This document shows, piece after piece, positions 23,814 to 35,900 of a stretch of DNA of 64,000 bases. The stretch lies in NCBI GenBank assembly GCA_914767715.1, contig OU612074.1, positions 1,751,501 to 1,815,500 on the forward strand, given 5' to 3'. This DNA comes from Membranipora membranacea (Eukaryota; Bryozoa; Gymnolaemata; Cheilostomatida; Membraniporidae). The notes beneath the pieces were generated by a model that worked only from the letters and a program-made list of their open reading frames with translations, was not told the DNA's origin and made no database searches. Position numbers and translations under genes: made by a program. Every line of letters begins with the position of its first letter. Positions within the stretch are counted from its first letter, which is position 1.

Positions 23814-25407
23814 TCAGTAGTGATATAACGTATAAGTTTTCTGTGTTTGACGAAGAATGCACTGGGCTAACAGGATGTGCGTTACGGTTTGATGCAACTT
23901 TTCTTACTAGAGTTTGTAGTCAATGATGGATCATTGATAATTTTGCATTGGTGAGGCAGCCTTTTACTATTGCGCACCATTGCGCAACTGATGTTACGTT
24001 GGCATGACAGAGATTGATTGAAAGGTTGAGTTGCTGGCTGCAATACAACTCATATCAGCTATTTTCAATCAATGTTCAATTAATACTCAGCCAGCATGGA
24101 TTGACTACCCTACTGTCACCAGAACTTTCTGCGCCTTGACCAACCAGCCAGTCCTAGTGAATCTAAACTTTGAATACAGTATACCAAGTTCTTGTCAAAT
24201 CTCACTCCTTTAATAAAATTACTCTTTACACAGGCGCAGGAACTTAGAAACAAAAAGCTTAGTTGTCATTGAGACAACGCTTAAACATTTCAAGTCAAAA
24301 TGACCAGAGAAAAATAAGTCTATATTAGAAAAAGAAATTTGGCTCTAAACGTAGTTTTAAATATTTCTTATTACAGATAACTGGTCATGAGTCAACCTGA
24401 ATTTTACTTCACGTCATGTAAACTAAAAATATCGTTACGTTGGTAACTATATATACTTGAGCCATATCTAAACAGGATGTAGATGTTAGAGACGGTGTAT
24501 AAGTTTTTATTAGGTAAATGTATTTTTTGTGAGAAACCAGCAAAACTAAGTGACATAATCTCAATTTTCCCGAATACTTGAAGATGAAAAAAAGTAATTC
24601 TTAAAAAACTGTGAAGCGTCCTACAGATTGTTGTCAATATTTCACAATATTTTTTCTACAGTCCCTTCAGTAAGTTTTGATAAAAAACTTGAAGTGCCTT
24701 AAATTCCTGTATTGGTGCAATTTTGTGAAACAAGCGTATACATAACAACAAACTGTATACCATGCAACAAACTGTCTTTTTTTACTACTCATTAAAATGC
24801 CAAGTAAATAGGGCTGCACCATATGCTGAATTATATAAAGAATTATCTGCAGGTCATTTGTACCCTTAGGGTTCCAACCCAAGCTACTAGCTCTACGCTT
24901 GAACCTTGAAAACTAATCTGATGACTATCTCTTAGCCGACATGATGATCAAAATGATTGCTTTCAAGCATGGTTTCTGCGAGAGTTTCAATAAAATCTTA
25001 TCTTGGTTGAAAATATGTGTATTATTGGCGCAGCTCTACGTGGTAGAAGTTATGACTGACATTCATACTAATATAATGAATGAAACCGAATACCATTTTT
25101 TAAGCTCCACTGCCAACGGAATACAGGGAAGTAGGTTACGCACCATCAGTCCGCAATGATTAATTAGGTAAAGTTACGCTGAAACCTTAGCCTGTGACCA
25201 GCCGTAGAGCTCGGGGCTTCTCGTGAGCAAGCCTCAAAACCAACCATCATGATTTGGTTGAGGGAAACCTCTGCTACACATTCGATGCTCTCCAAAATAT
25301 GATGAAAAACACTGCTTGTGTGACATTGTGTTGATCAATTTTGACACTTGGAGGAAGCTAGCGGAATCAATTCAACATTTCTGTTTAGTGAAGAATAAAT
25401 GTTTGCC
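23814..25407. other. Intergenic spacer between OXA1L and receptor A
   Basis: Contains the likely OXA1L 3' UTR with AATAAA at 24212-24217. Beyond that I see no gene, RNA or clear repeat. It must also hold the promoter of receptor A, but no defined promoter element could be recognised. Confidence 0.5.
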
Positions 25408-28400
25408 ATGGATATTCCAAGAACTCGCTGCCTGCTTCACCATGGATATGTTACAATTCTGTTATTTATTTGTAAGTGTTCAATGGTACATATCAATTCT
25501 ACTTTAATTTCATGGACATGGACTCACCTCTTCATTTCTATGCAGAGTCTTAGACTGCCAATCATTAGGACATAACGAGCCTACCTCTACCTAGTTTTAA
25601 AATTAGCACCAAAATCATGATATCAATATTTCAGTAAACTTCCAAAATTTGATGATAGTGAAAATATCTGGTTACATCAGTGTTTGATTATGTTTCAGGT
25701 GTTACATTAACCAGAGCGTATACACAAACAGCCTGCTACAATGCACAGGAACCGCCAGACAGTGAAGTAATAACACTTAACTGTACTGGTAGAAGTTATG
25801 GTGATTATATTAAGATAAACAGTATGGAAGTAGCATTTGGAACATTTAGAGGTGGTTGCAATCCTCCTACCAGCAGTCCTTGTCAGCTCAAACATTTAAA
25901 TGACACACATACCTTCTATCAGAAGGTAATGAAAGACTGCTCACAACAGCCTACCTGTGATGTCTCTAGTATTGACTTATTTGACTCATTTGCTAACTTT
26001 GAGCAATGCTTTTCTAACGGCAACGCGATAAGAGACAGCGATCAGCGGAATATCCTAACAGTCGGCTACACATGTGTAAATGAAGGTGAGTTTTTTTACT
26101 TCGATCATCTTCTGTTTTCTGCTAAAACATGCCAGCATGGCACTTGATATCCTTTTTTTTTTATGTCCAACAGCATTTAGGGTCAGGTACCTCTCAACAA
26201 ATATGGATGTTGATGTGAAATGACAGAACCACCAAATTGTACAAACCAATATTCCTCAGTAACAAATATGGCAGAATATTTAAACATCACAGCATTATTC
26301 AAGTGACAGATATGGATCTATGAAGCCCTTGTTTTTCTTCATGCGCTCACCATTCTAACCAAACATTAAGGGTTCAATAGTTAACAGTTGAGCAAAATAA
26401 ATTGGATAGATATTGTGATTTTTGTTAAATGAGATTTATCCTAAAAAACCTCATACAAATGCTATCTGACCACCAACATTTTTACTCTACTGTATTGTTG
26501 TCTTTGGTTTAAGTGCCACTGAGATACCTTGTCAAGTACTGCTGTGGTATTTTCTTGTGCCTCCGAAGATTGTAACTAACCTCTCATGTTACGTAACAAA
26601 TTTATAACTGCAGCTACAACACAGGCAGTTCCCGTCACAAACTATCAAGGCCATCGCACAGTATCACAGGCAGTGTCTGGATACATATCATCTAATGGGG
26701 TTACTGCCACACTTCCAGCTTCTGCTTCAACTACTACACCGAGATCGGCGGCAGTATCTGAGACAGCCATTGTGACTTCGACCAAAAATGGGCCATCTTC
26801 TGATAAGCAAGAGGAGACCACTACTAGTACAACTCTTGCTGAAGGGCTGATAAGACAAATGGAATCAGGAAAGCGGCAACCTGACCCTGAACTGAGTGCA
26901 GCAAAAAACGCTTCAAGTGACTCAGAAACTGTTACAATCAACTCAGGTACTGTTAAGCAATAACGAACCTACCTTTGTCGGGAACTCTTTTTAATTACTC
27001 ATCTATTTAAGAACTCAAATGCATTTTGCAACAGAATGTTTGGATGAATGAATGAATGTGAGATCTATCATAGAGAGTACCCCATCAGCTAAAATGACAA
27101 ACCAATAAATGGCGCTAGTTATTAAATGCGGCACCAAAGCACCACTGCAAAAGTCCCTGTCAGTAGCACCCAATTTGTAAACTTCCCTCAGTTTTGAGAA
27201 TCTTTAAGGGTCCGAAACAACAATTTTATCTCCTGCGCATCAATTGACTGGATGTTAGTCTCATAAAATGCCATTGTTCAATGCAGGGATGGGTATGATA
27301 AATTTTATTGATCAGTCTATCTCACTGATATATATTATATGCATGATGGATTTTGATCCGAACACAAAGGTTTATACTGATGACATACCTCCACAAATAG
27401 CCACGCTGTGTATTTTACCACTTGTCCATAAATTCATATCAATGATCTATCTTATTCCCTACAGGCGGCGAGCAACCAATGAGTCAGCAGGATATGCAGA
27501 AGGAGATGAACCTGTACTTATATATATCTATACCTATAGGTGCTGTCTTAGTAATTATTGTTATCGTACTGTCCGCATGCCTGGTGGCCAAGAGAAGACG
27601 GTAAGCTATTACTCTAATCTCATCAAAGTGAAAGTTTAGTAAAGCTTGATAATTATTGTTGTAGTTGTTCTTTGAGTTGATAATTTGTTGTAGTGAATAG
27701 CAGGCTATCTAATTAGCGCCATTAACCCATTCCTTTTTAAGTATGGCTAGATGGCGCAATCGGTTAACCCGCTTGCTATTCACTGCCAGGCGATTGGTGT
27801 CGCAGGAGTTGTGGGTTCGAGTCCCACTGGGAGAGCTTTCATTGTTGATTGTTCCAGCCCCCGCACTCTCGGGTATATAGGCCTACCTCTCCTGTTGCGG
27901 AGATTTCCTGTAGCAATATCTTAGACTATCTTCAACGAACATTGGCTGATATGGTGAATATCTGATAAACTTTATGATAATATTCCACGACAATAGCACT
28001 GTAATTGATATTTCAAATGTGGCTTAAAAAAGATTGAATTTGCCTGGTTGACAACATTCCATTCAACATTGTTCATTAAAACATTACATCAGCGATGAGT
28101 CAAATCATGTTTATCAGCGGTCATGCATGCTGCATAACGCAGTTTTAATGCTGATGTTTCTAGAAACCAGTCCAACAAGCACCAAGCAAAGTGGTTTATT
28201 TTGGGTTTGATTTGCGGTAATCCAAACCAAGTTATACATGGCAGGAACTCTCAAACCTCCAAATAAAATTACAAGCTTTATAAGCTCTTCCAGATGATGT
28301 TTTACCGGGACAACTTGTCACTCGTAAACATTATTGTGACACAAAATGGTTGCCAAATATTCGAGTCTTTTTGTGTTACAAATAAAAAGGTGTCCACTTT

Positions 28401-31400
28401 GTGGACATGGCTGGCTGGGTAATACCACTGACACACAAGAAAGGTAGGGTAATAGTTAACAACCCTAACTTGACAAAGCGGTCATTGTAACACTTTTCGC
28501 AACGGCGAATCTATTGGTGTAGCCTACTTCCTTCAATATATTCCTTTTAACTCCTATAAGTTCCTCTTTCTTGAATTTGTTGATATCAATTCAGCGGTAT
28601 TGATATAATTATAATATAATATGGTATACCAATCAATTCTCCAAACACAAAACGTTATCATTTTTCTTTTTTCTCACATTTCACCCCAGCTTTCGCCGTT
28701 AGTTATTTGGAAAACCAGGATCCAGGATGATGTGGTCTGCCAAATAATAGTGTATATTTAACGGATCTATTTCTCAGCTTGTGACTGATCCAATACTTTT
28801 ACTACTAATTTTCCAAATTTTGTAGCCAAGTGAAGCATAATTCGTTGCTAAACATTCTACATGATTTGCCAAAATAATATATAACATGACAAAATTTCCT
28901 TATATCAATCATTCTTTTAGTATTTCAATTCCCTCAAGAGGACTAGCAGAGTAGTCTATGAGTCAGTGTAGGAATTACAGTTCTATGAGTAGTGACTGTG
29001 GAAAGAAGCACCTCTAGCCAAAGCTAGTTGTAATTCTTTGTTACTTGCATCAATAACAACTGATTATGCAAACTGTCCACTGTATAACACGCATGAATAA
29101 AACATTAGTTTGTGAATACTCATTACCAGTCAGTTTTCAAATATTTCTAAGCAGGCACAGCATTCTGTCATAATCACACATATCTTTTCAGAAACCTCCA
29201 AAATAAATTATTTATAGGTCGTAATCCTCGTAGGATTAAGTTTAGACGCTACCCTTGGTACTTCTCGCCGCTGCGAGGTCGTACAGAGCCTAATCCCCTA
29301 GATGAATAATAATATAATAATAATGATACATATATATATATCACACAATTCGATACCTGATGGTGCATCATTCAAATTATGCACATCGGTTTATTACGTT
29401 GAATTGATTATTTATTATAGCTGATAATTTGATTAATATAGGTAGCAATTATTGAGCAAATTCAGGCCCAGATCATTTTGAAGCTTTTTTGTGCCACTGT
29501 GGAATTGTGGCCTTACACATAAACAACCCTCACAAGGACCCTGTTTCCCCATCATGTTAATTAAATGAGGGAAAACTGAATTATTGCTCAAGTGATGAAG
29601 TATGAGTGTTCAGATGTCAACATGCTGATAATTTAACTCATATTTTTACAATTTTTGTGATGCAATTTCCTTGTCTTGATATCCTTTAGTTGTCACAACG
29701 CTACTATTAGCAGTGGTTTTTGGAACGCCTCAAATTCTTTCAACCTTAACAACAATTTCCTTTTGATTCGGCCGCATCTTTCCCACCATAACAATTTCAA
29801 AGCTTCAATTCTTAGTGTTTTTTTGTCATGGCATGTGCTAGCTGTGCACTTTGCTTCTTATTTGAGACATTAAGATCCAAGATCCATAACTAAGGTCTTC
29901 ATCCCGCTATGAGTTTTATCTATTTTCGTTTTCTCATGCAGAAGGGAGTGTAGATTGATTCTGACGATGTAATAAATTGCACTTTTTGGTTTTTCTCTAG
30001 TATCTTCATCTTTCCTTCTGTGTATTTAATCTAATGTTGATCCTTGTAGGAGACAAAGGAGGTGCAGCGAGGAAGGCCCAGCTAAGGATGGTAGCGATCA
30101 GCAAGCGGGCGACATTGAAAATTACGATACCGCTAATCGATCGGCCGTCTCCAATATCCCAGGTAGGCTGATGGGTTCAAAATATTATGTACATTTTCTG
30201 TCTGAGAAATCACTGCGATTAAAAATTACTTACCGATTCACTAGACCGACTATGTAATCTATCTTTTTGCAAGTTGTAATTCAGACTGACAGCGTTTGTG
30301 CCTTCCATATTATTCTACATAGCATTTTCACTCTAATACGCCACCACCATGCCCAAATAAAAATATGTGAAATAGCAGCACCAATGGCTTCGTTCAGGAT
30401 TGTTTACTAGTTTGAGCAGAAAGTTTTATCCAAGGCACCTAAGTCTCAAATTTATTTTGACCAATCTCTAAAATCTGCAATCTTCAGAGCTTCTGTCTTA
30501 TCTTGTATGTATATTGTGCAGGATTTCTTTGTACCCCTTAGCTGTGATCTGTGTGGTCCAGGTTCAATTCCCGGCGTCGGCAGTCATTTCTAATTTGGTA
30601 CTGGTGTGCCATTCATCCTGGCCAGGTTTTTGCGGAACTGGACTAAAAATACCGGAGGTCCACTGTGAGTTTGCACACCCCACATGCAGTAAAATGATCC
30701 CCCTCTGCCTCTTCGATAAAAAGAGTGGCCGGAATTCCGGCGGGCAAGGGTATGGGGTGCGGCTTGAGTACCATCGGTCCCTATACTATATCTGTACCTC
30801 TAGAGGGGTAACCCTCTCCGCAATGACGACTTAGACTTGGCTCATGTCGAACCTCTCGCCCGCTTTGTTTACAGCCAAGCTTGAATGGTGCTTGCAAAGC
30901 TGATCACAATGAAAGATGACGTTTAAAAGGAAGGGGGGCTTTTAGTACCTATGTTCATATCGATTTCAATTTTATTCTACAGATAATGACAGTACCTACT
31001 ACAGTGATGCGGATCTTCAGACAGGAGACATTTATATGAACATGCAATCGAAACAGAAAGCGCGACCATTACCCACAATACACCAGTCACGTCCTGCGGA
31101 TAATAACAACGAGCCATGTGATTACAGCGAGGATGTATATGAAGCCATGTCGGATGATGATGAGTACAGCGTAGCAGGTTTGTAATGATATCTTTAGATG
31201 ATTTTTTTTTTTCTTGTATGATTGCCATGGTTGAACGTCCTGGTAATATGGCAACTCATTATCCATTAGTCATTCCAGGTCGGCTAGGGTGAATGGTCCA
31301 CGACAGCCGCGTCAGGGAGTACTAGACTAAGAGTGCATCCGGTGGGGCTCGAACCCAGGACCTTGTGATCCTGAATCCAAGTCCTTTAACACTGAGCCAT

Positions 31401-32028
31401 CCCTGATCCCTTCTGGAGCAGCTTCAATCTGATAACCTGCCATAAGTACTGTTTTGCATCTGACACTGTCAAATCAAGCCTACTCTAAAGTCAACAGCCA
31501 GAGCTCATACATAAATGCTGGAGGGAGTGACAACCCCTAGTATATAGATATGTGCATTGCTAGAAAGGCCTTGTTATCTTTGCGGTCCAATTGAAATAGG
31601 TGAATTATGGGTATTTGAATTGTGAATACCATGTTTAATAATGACTCAAGATATGACTTTCTGATTACCTACCTTTTAACAAATTTAGGTTTGATTTGGG
31701 AGTTGTGTAATCTGAACTAGTAAGAGCAGTATTCCAACCACTTGAGATTTTTTATTAATTACACATTGATGAGCAAGCAAGTGTTATATATTTTAGTTTG
31801 ATTTTGCCAATAAAGTCTTTTTTTAAATCAAGTGATTATTATTTTCCTGAATTTTCAGCTGATGTCGGTGCGTCTTATTCAGTTATCAGAAAACCACAGA
31901 AAGTGAATGAAAACATAGAGCTCATTGCCAACGATCTCTACGGGGAATCTGATGACATTGAAAGACAGCTACAAAGGGATAGAACAACAGAGCTCATTGA
32001 TAATGACCTATATGATCAAAGTGGATAA
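25408..32028 (+). CDS. Receptor A: SUEL-like lectin domain, mucin stalk, TM, tyrosine-rich tail
   Basis: Exons: 25408-25471, 25699-26085, 26614-26946, 27465-27600, 30050-30162, 30983-31177, 31859-32028; 1398 nt, 465 codons plus stop, phases all consistent. Residues 1-22 are a signal peptide (HHGYVTILLFIC). Residues about 33-148 carry eight Cys in the spacing of SUEL/rhamnose-binding lectin domains (AC, LNC, FRGGC, SPC, KDC, TC, EQC, VGYTC). The YGR and DPC motifs of sugar-binding members are altered. Glycosylation sequons NCT and NDT. Residues 151-261 are a Ser/Thr-rich stalk; 278-303 a membrane helix followed by AKRRR. The tail has about nine tyrosines, including YYSD (350), YMNM (362), DVYEAM (397), EYSVA (406), SYSVI (416), DLYGES (437) and DLYDQS (461). 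YMNM fits Grb2 (YxN) and PI3K (YxxM) SH2 sites. Known family: SUEL lectin fold; the full architecture is not one I recognise. Function as a surface receptor is inference. Confidence 0.9.
27742..27960 (+). mobile_element. tRNA-derived SINE in receptor A intron 4
   Basis: Pol III A-box-like TGGCGCAATCGGTTA (27753-27767) and B box GGTTCGAGTCCC (27814-27825). The acceptor-stem pairing of a real tRNA is not convincing and a non-tRNA body follows, so this is a SINE rather than a tRNA gene. 3' end uncertain. Confidence 0.55.
29212..29370. repeat. Intronic segment shared by receptors A and B
   Basis: CCTAATCCCCTAGATGAAT and ACCTGATGGTGCA in receptor A intron 4 recur in order at 38289-38340 in receptor B intron 7, so the tandem gene duplication is still visible in the introns. 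The A copy has an AAT/TA microsatellite inserted. Also holds a small palindrome TAATCCTCGTAGGATTA. Confidence 0.5.
30530..30835 (+). mobile_element. tRNA-derived SINE family 2, copy 1
   Basis: Head with B box GGTTCAATTCCCGGC, then body CAGTCATTTCTAATTTGG, GCCATTCATCCTGGCCAGG and GATCCCCCTCTGCCTCTTC. The same body is found inverted at 55318-55599. The 106-codon open frame at 30514-30834 lies entirely in this SINE and is not a gene. In receptor A intron 5. Confidence 0.75.
31305..31415 (-). mobile_element. tRNA-derived SINE head (minus strand)
   Basis: On the minus strand, an A-box-like TGGCTCAGTGTTAAAGG is followed about 30 nt later by the B box GGTTCGAGCCCC. Spacing fits a tRNA-like head. 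No complete cloverleaf with a sensible anticodon stem was seen. In receptor A intron 6. Confidence 0.6.
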
Positions 32029-32929
32029 AATCAGCCTAATAACATTTCATGCTTTCTACAGTTCAACCAAACAATCTTAAGTATTCTGTTTTTTATATGT
32101 ATATAAAGATTTTATTTTGCAGACAATATCATCCTGAAAGGATGATTATGATATTATCATATTATATTGTACCATGATAGCAATATCATATCATCTTTTG
32201 ATTTTCAGCATATCTGAACCACTTCTTGCTTCCATTCATTATATCTAACAATAATGTATTTTTGTATTTTGTATCTATCTTCTAATGCTATTCCTTTAGA
32301 AAATTTGACTAGCTATTTACTGGGAATGACTAAACAAGTGGTTTCTAAAGAATTTTCAAGGTGCCTCATGCCGACTGTCTGTCTTACATCAATGTAAAAG
32401 AAAACGCTCTAGGTGTATGTGTTGGTCATTCCGATGGGTACATCTATATCAAGTTCAACTAATGTCCGCATTAAACAATATGTAATGGTATTTGTGATAT
32501 TCACTGAAAATAGAAGCAACTATACAAATTTAATAAGGATGACTGGCAGCTTTAACATAGCATAGCAATTGTCAGATTTTTTGCCAACCAGTATTTCTAA
32601 AGTTGATAGTTGTCAACTCCTGATGAGAGAGGACAACTTTTGGCAAGCTTGTATGTGTAGCATGTCAGCACCCTCCCTGATGTATGCTACTTAACATAAT
32701 GATTATTACCGCACTAGTCACAATTAATTATCTTACACCTCCCTTATAGATTCATTAACCTTGGCGCTAAAGTAGAGAAGCTTGTTGTGAGTTTGTTCAG
32801 TTGAGAACGAGCTCTGTTAATACTGTAAGCTCACCAAAATGCGTGATAATTTGTTGACGTTTGACATCCAACTCAATACTGAAAATAGTTTTTAACTGAT
32901 ATATCCATTTTGTGAATGAAAAATTAAAG
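32029..32929. other. Spacer between receptors A and B
   Basis: About 0.9 kb holding the 3' UTR of A and the promoter region of B. No further ORF, RNA or mobile element was recognised. No canonical AATAAA found close to the A stop codon. Confidence 0.4.
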
Positions 32930-35900
32930 ATGGATTTAATTCCTGGATTTCACTGCTGGCTTCACCGCGGATATATTATAACTATAATATCATTTATTTG
33001 TAAGTTTTCAATGGCACTTGTCAGTACCGTACGTGCTCTACCATCATAAACAGACAAGGTTTCTGTGAATCATTTTAGACCTCTGCAGTAACAAGCACAC
33101 ATCTAACTTGGTACTCAGTGGCCATCGTTATCATGGCACAAAATTATTTGTGTTTTAAGGTTTGAATAATGCATTATATATTTGAGACTAGTCTGCAGTT
33201 CTGTAGGGTAAATAACGAACTCTGTCGGGGTTTTGCACGCAATAAATTGAATTCTATGTGGTATACATCAACGTAATTATAGATCAGGAATCCTCTCACA
33301 GCATGCATGCCAAGTTAAAAGCCTGCATCTGATAGTCATCACCAAACATAGATACATTTAAATTTGCATTTGTCAAACAAAATTTTTTCATTGATTTGAG
33401 TTTTATTCCCTTGGTTTTATTTCGGTTATTTTTTTGCACATCAGGGAGATCGTCTTTGTATGATGGTTGTAACGTTTATTGTGTGCTGTTTATTAAGTGC
33501 AGCTTTACAGGATCATGTTGATTCGTGATAACTGTAAAGAACAGTTGAAAGATAAGTAAGTTGACGTTTTCAGTGAAAGTTTTGTGGTAAAAGGCACATC
33601 ATAAAGCAGAGAAATAGCTTTGCAATGACATACAAAATAGAGAGTGTTTCAAAACATCAAATTGTAGGACGTATAAATCAAGTATGTTGGAAGAATTATT
33701 TACCTTATTAGCCTTATTAGCACACAGTACGTTACGTCAGCCATGAGTTAAAGTAAAGGTTTTGTATGTGACAATCTGCCATGAGCTGATAGCTAGATGA
33801 TGATCTGCTCCAAAAGAACTCATGGCAAAGAGTGAAATCATTATGGTACATGTAGGCAGTGTACAAATAAACAATGAAGAAAGCTTTCACTATGCTATAA
33901 TAGGAAGTTTTACATGAGATAGCTTTAAGATTTGTTTATGTGATAAGTCATAATTATCAGTCATGATATGCTATTTGCTGACCGTTACAATGGTTGATGC
34001 AATAAAAATGCATATAAATATATTGTATTTCAGGTGTTACATTAACCGGAGCATATACAGAAACAGCCTGCTACATACCACAGAGACAGTCAGATAATCA
34101 AGTTATTACACTCTCCTGCAGAGGTCAAAGCTCACCAATCACAATAGACAGCTTAGAAGTAGCCTTTAGATATGGGTACTGTATCCCTCCTAAGAGTAGT
34201 GATTGTAAGCTTGCACGTTTAAATGAGACTCATACCTTCTATCAGAAGGTTATGGCCGACTGCTCGGAGAAGCTGAGCTGTAACGTGTCTAGCATTGATT
34301 TGTGGGATTCCTCTTCTGATTTCAAACAGTGCTCCTCTTCTGGCATACTTATAAACAGCAGCGATCATCGGAATATAGTTCAAGTCAACTACAACTGCCC
34401 AACCGAAGGTGAGTCTCTTTTTTCTCTATTATACAGTCCTTCGCTGTAGGATGACTAAACCAATTATCGGTATAGTTGGCACGGCCCAATCGAAACAGCA
34501 GTAAATTTTAACATATTTCGCAAAAAAAAAGTTTTTTTTAAAAGATGCTCGATGGGCTGTTTCTCTTATTTACCTCCCTTTACTGTGCGGTTGCCTTAAC
34601 TATTTGTGGCATGACTGATGTATGATAATAGCTAACCATGTGGTATATCATTGTACCGCTATAAATTTTTCGCCTTGATGGATTTTTGCCTCCCCTAAAT
34701 TTTTTTCTTAACTACAGCAATGTATTTTTATTTGACAATCATTTTACCACAGATACCACCACAGAGGTTCCTACCACAGAGCCTCAAGACAACCATACAG
34801 TATCAGAAGAAGTTACTCAATACCTATCATCTAATGGAGTTACTGCCTCATCAACATCAACAACTACCCCAAGAACAGAATCGTCAACTTTGGCAGCTAT
34901 TGTAACTACAACCTTAGAAGTTATTCAGCTAACTACTGATGAGGCTGAAGAGACCACTTCTGTTGATTCGACCTCCACAATTTCTGTAGATGGTGTGACA
35001 ATGCATAATGGAACAGGTAAGCACAAACCTGACCCTAACCAGGGTGCAACAGGAGACAATTGACAATTTCACAAAAAAGCACCGCACGAGTTAACTGTAT
35101 GAGCACCACAGATGCTATCGAGTAAAAAAAATATTAAATCGGTTCTTATCAAATGTGAACTACTTTAAATATTGACAAATATTTGTGTGAATTAACCTTG
35201 TCAGCAGGCAACTCTCGTCTACACTACGGTAATCACCTCTGAGTATCATATTAATTTATTCTTCTGTTTGCCTTGTACAAACTTCCGCTCTTACTGCATC
35301 CCAGTATTATATGGATATCATTAATCTTCAGATACAACACAGACGATCCCTCTGACTTCTCTTGCTGGTCTAACGAGTATGTCAGATGACTCTGAAGCTA
35401 ACCTGATACAGAGTGTGACAGGTGGGGGTCAGGACAGAGATGAGTCATCAAAGACCTCAGTAGCTAGCAGTGTGAGCACCTCAGATTTTGATATGAGCAC
35501 AGAGGAATATGGTAGGTGATGTGTGAGGTTTCAAGTCACTTACCGCCTAATTTTGTGATGAACATGCCCATCCTAGTTTGAGCCCCCCCCCACCACCCAA
35601 GTCTTGCTCCCTGCCTGACGGCTCCCCATTTTCATCAATATTTACAAGAACAATAAACTGGGCTTCCCATATGAGTAATGATGTGAAAAGTCTTAAAAAA
35701 TCACTTGCTGTCAGATCTATATGATAGTTTTTTGGGCAGTTTGAGCAATTAAACTAGGATAAATCCTTGTACTGGCAAACATGTGAACTTTTCTAGGTCC
35801 TGTTACAACTTCTACACCCAACACTCAAGCAGTTACTACAGCAGATACAGTGACTTCCACCTTAGACACCCAACAATCTCTGGAGAAGACAGCATACACT

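Noticed and set aside
27742-27830. Functional tRNA gene
   Set aside because: A and B boxes are good, but acceptor-stem pairing and a normal cloverleaf could not be drawn by eye; a SINE is more likely. tRNAscan-SE would decide.
30514-30834. Plus-strand 106-codon ORF in receptor A intron 5
   Set aside because: Lies wholly within a tRNA-derived SINE that recurs at 55.3 kb.
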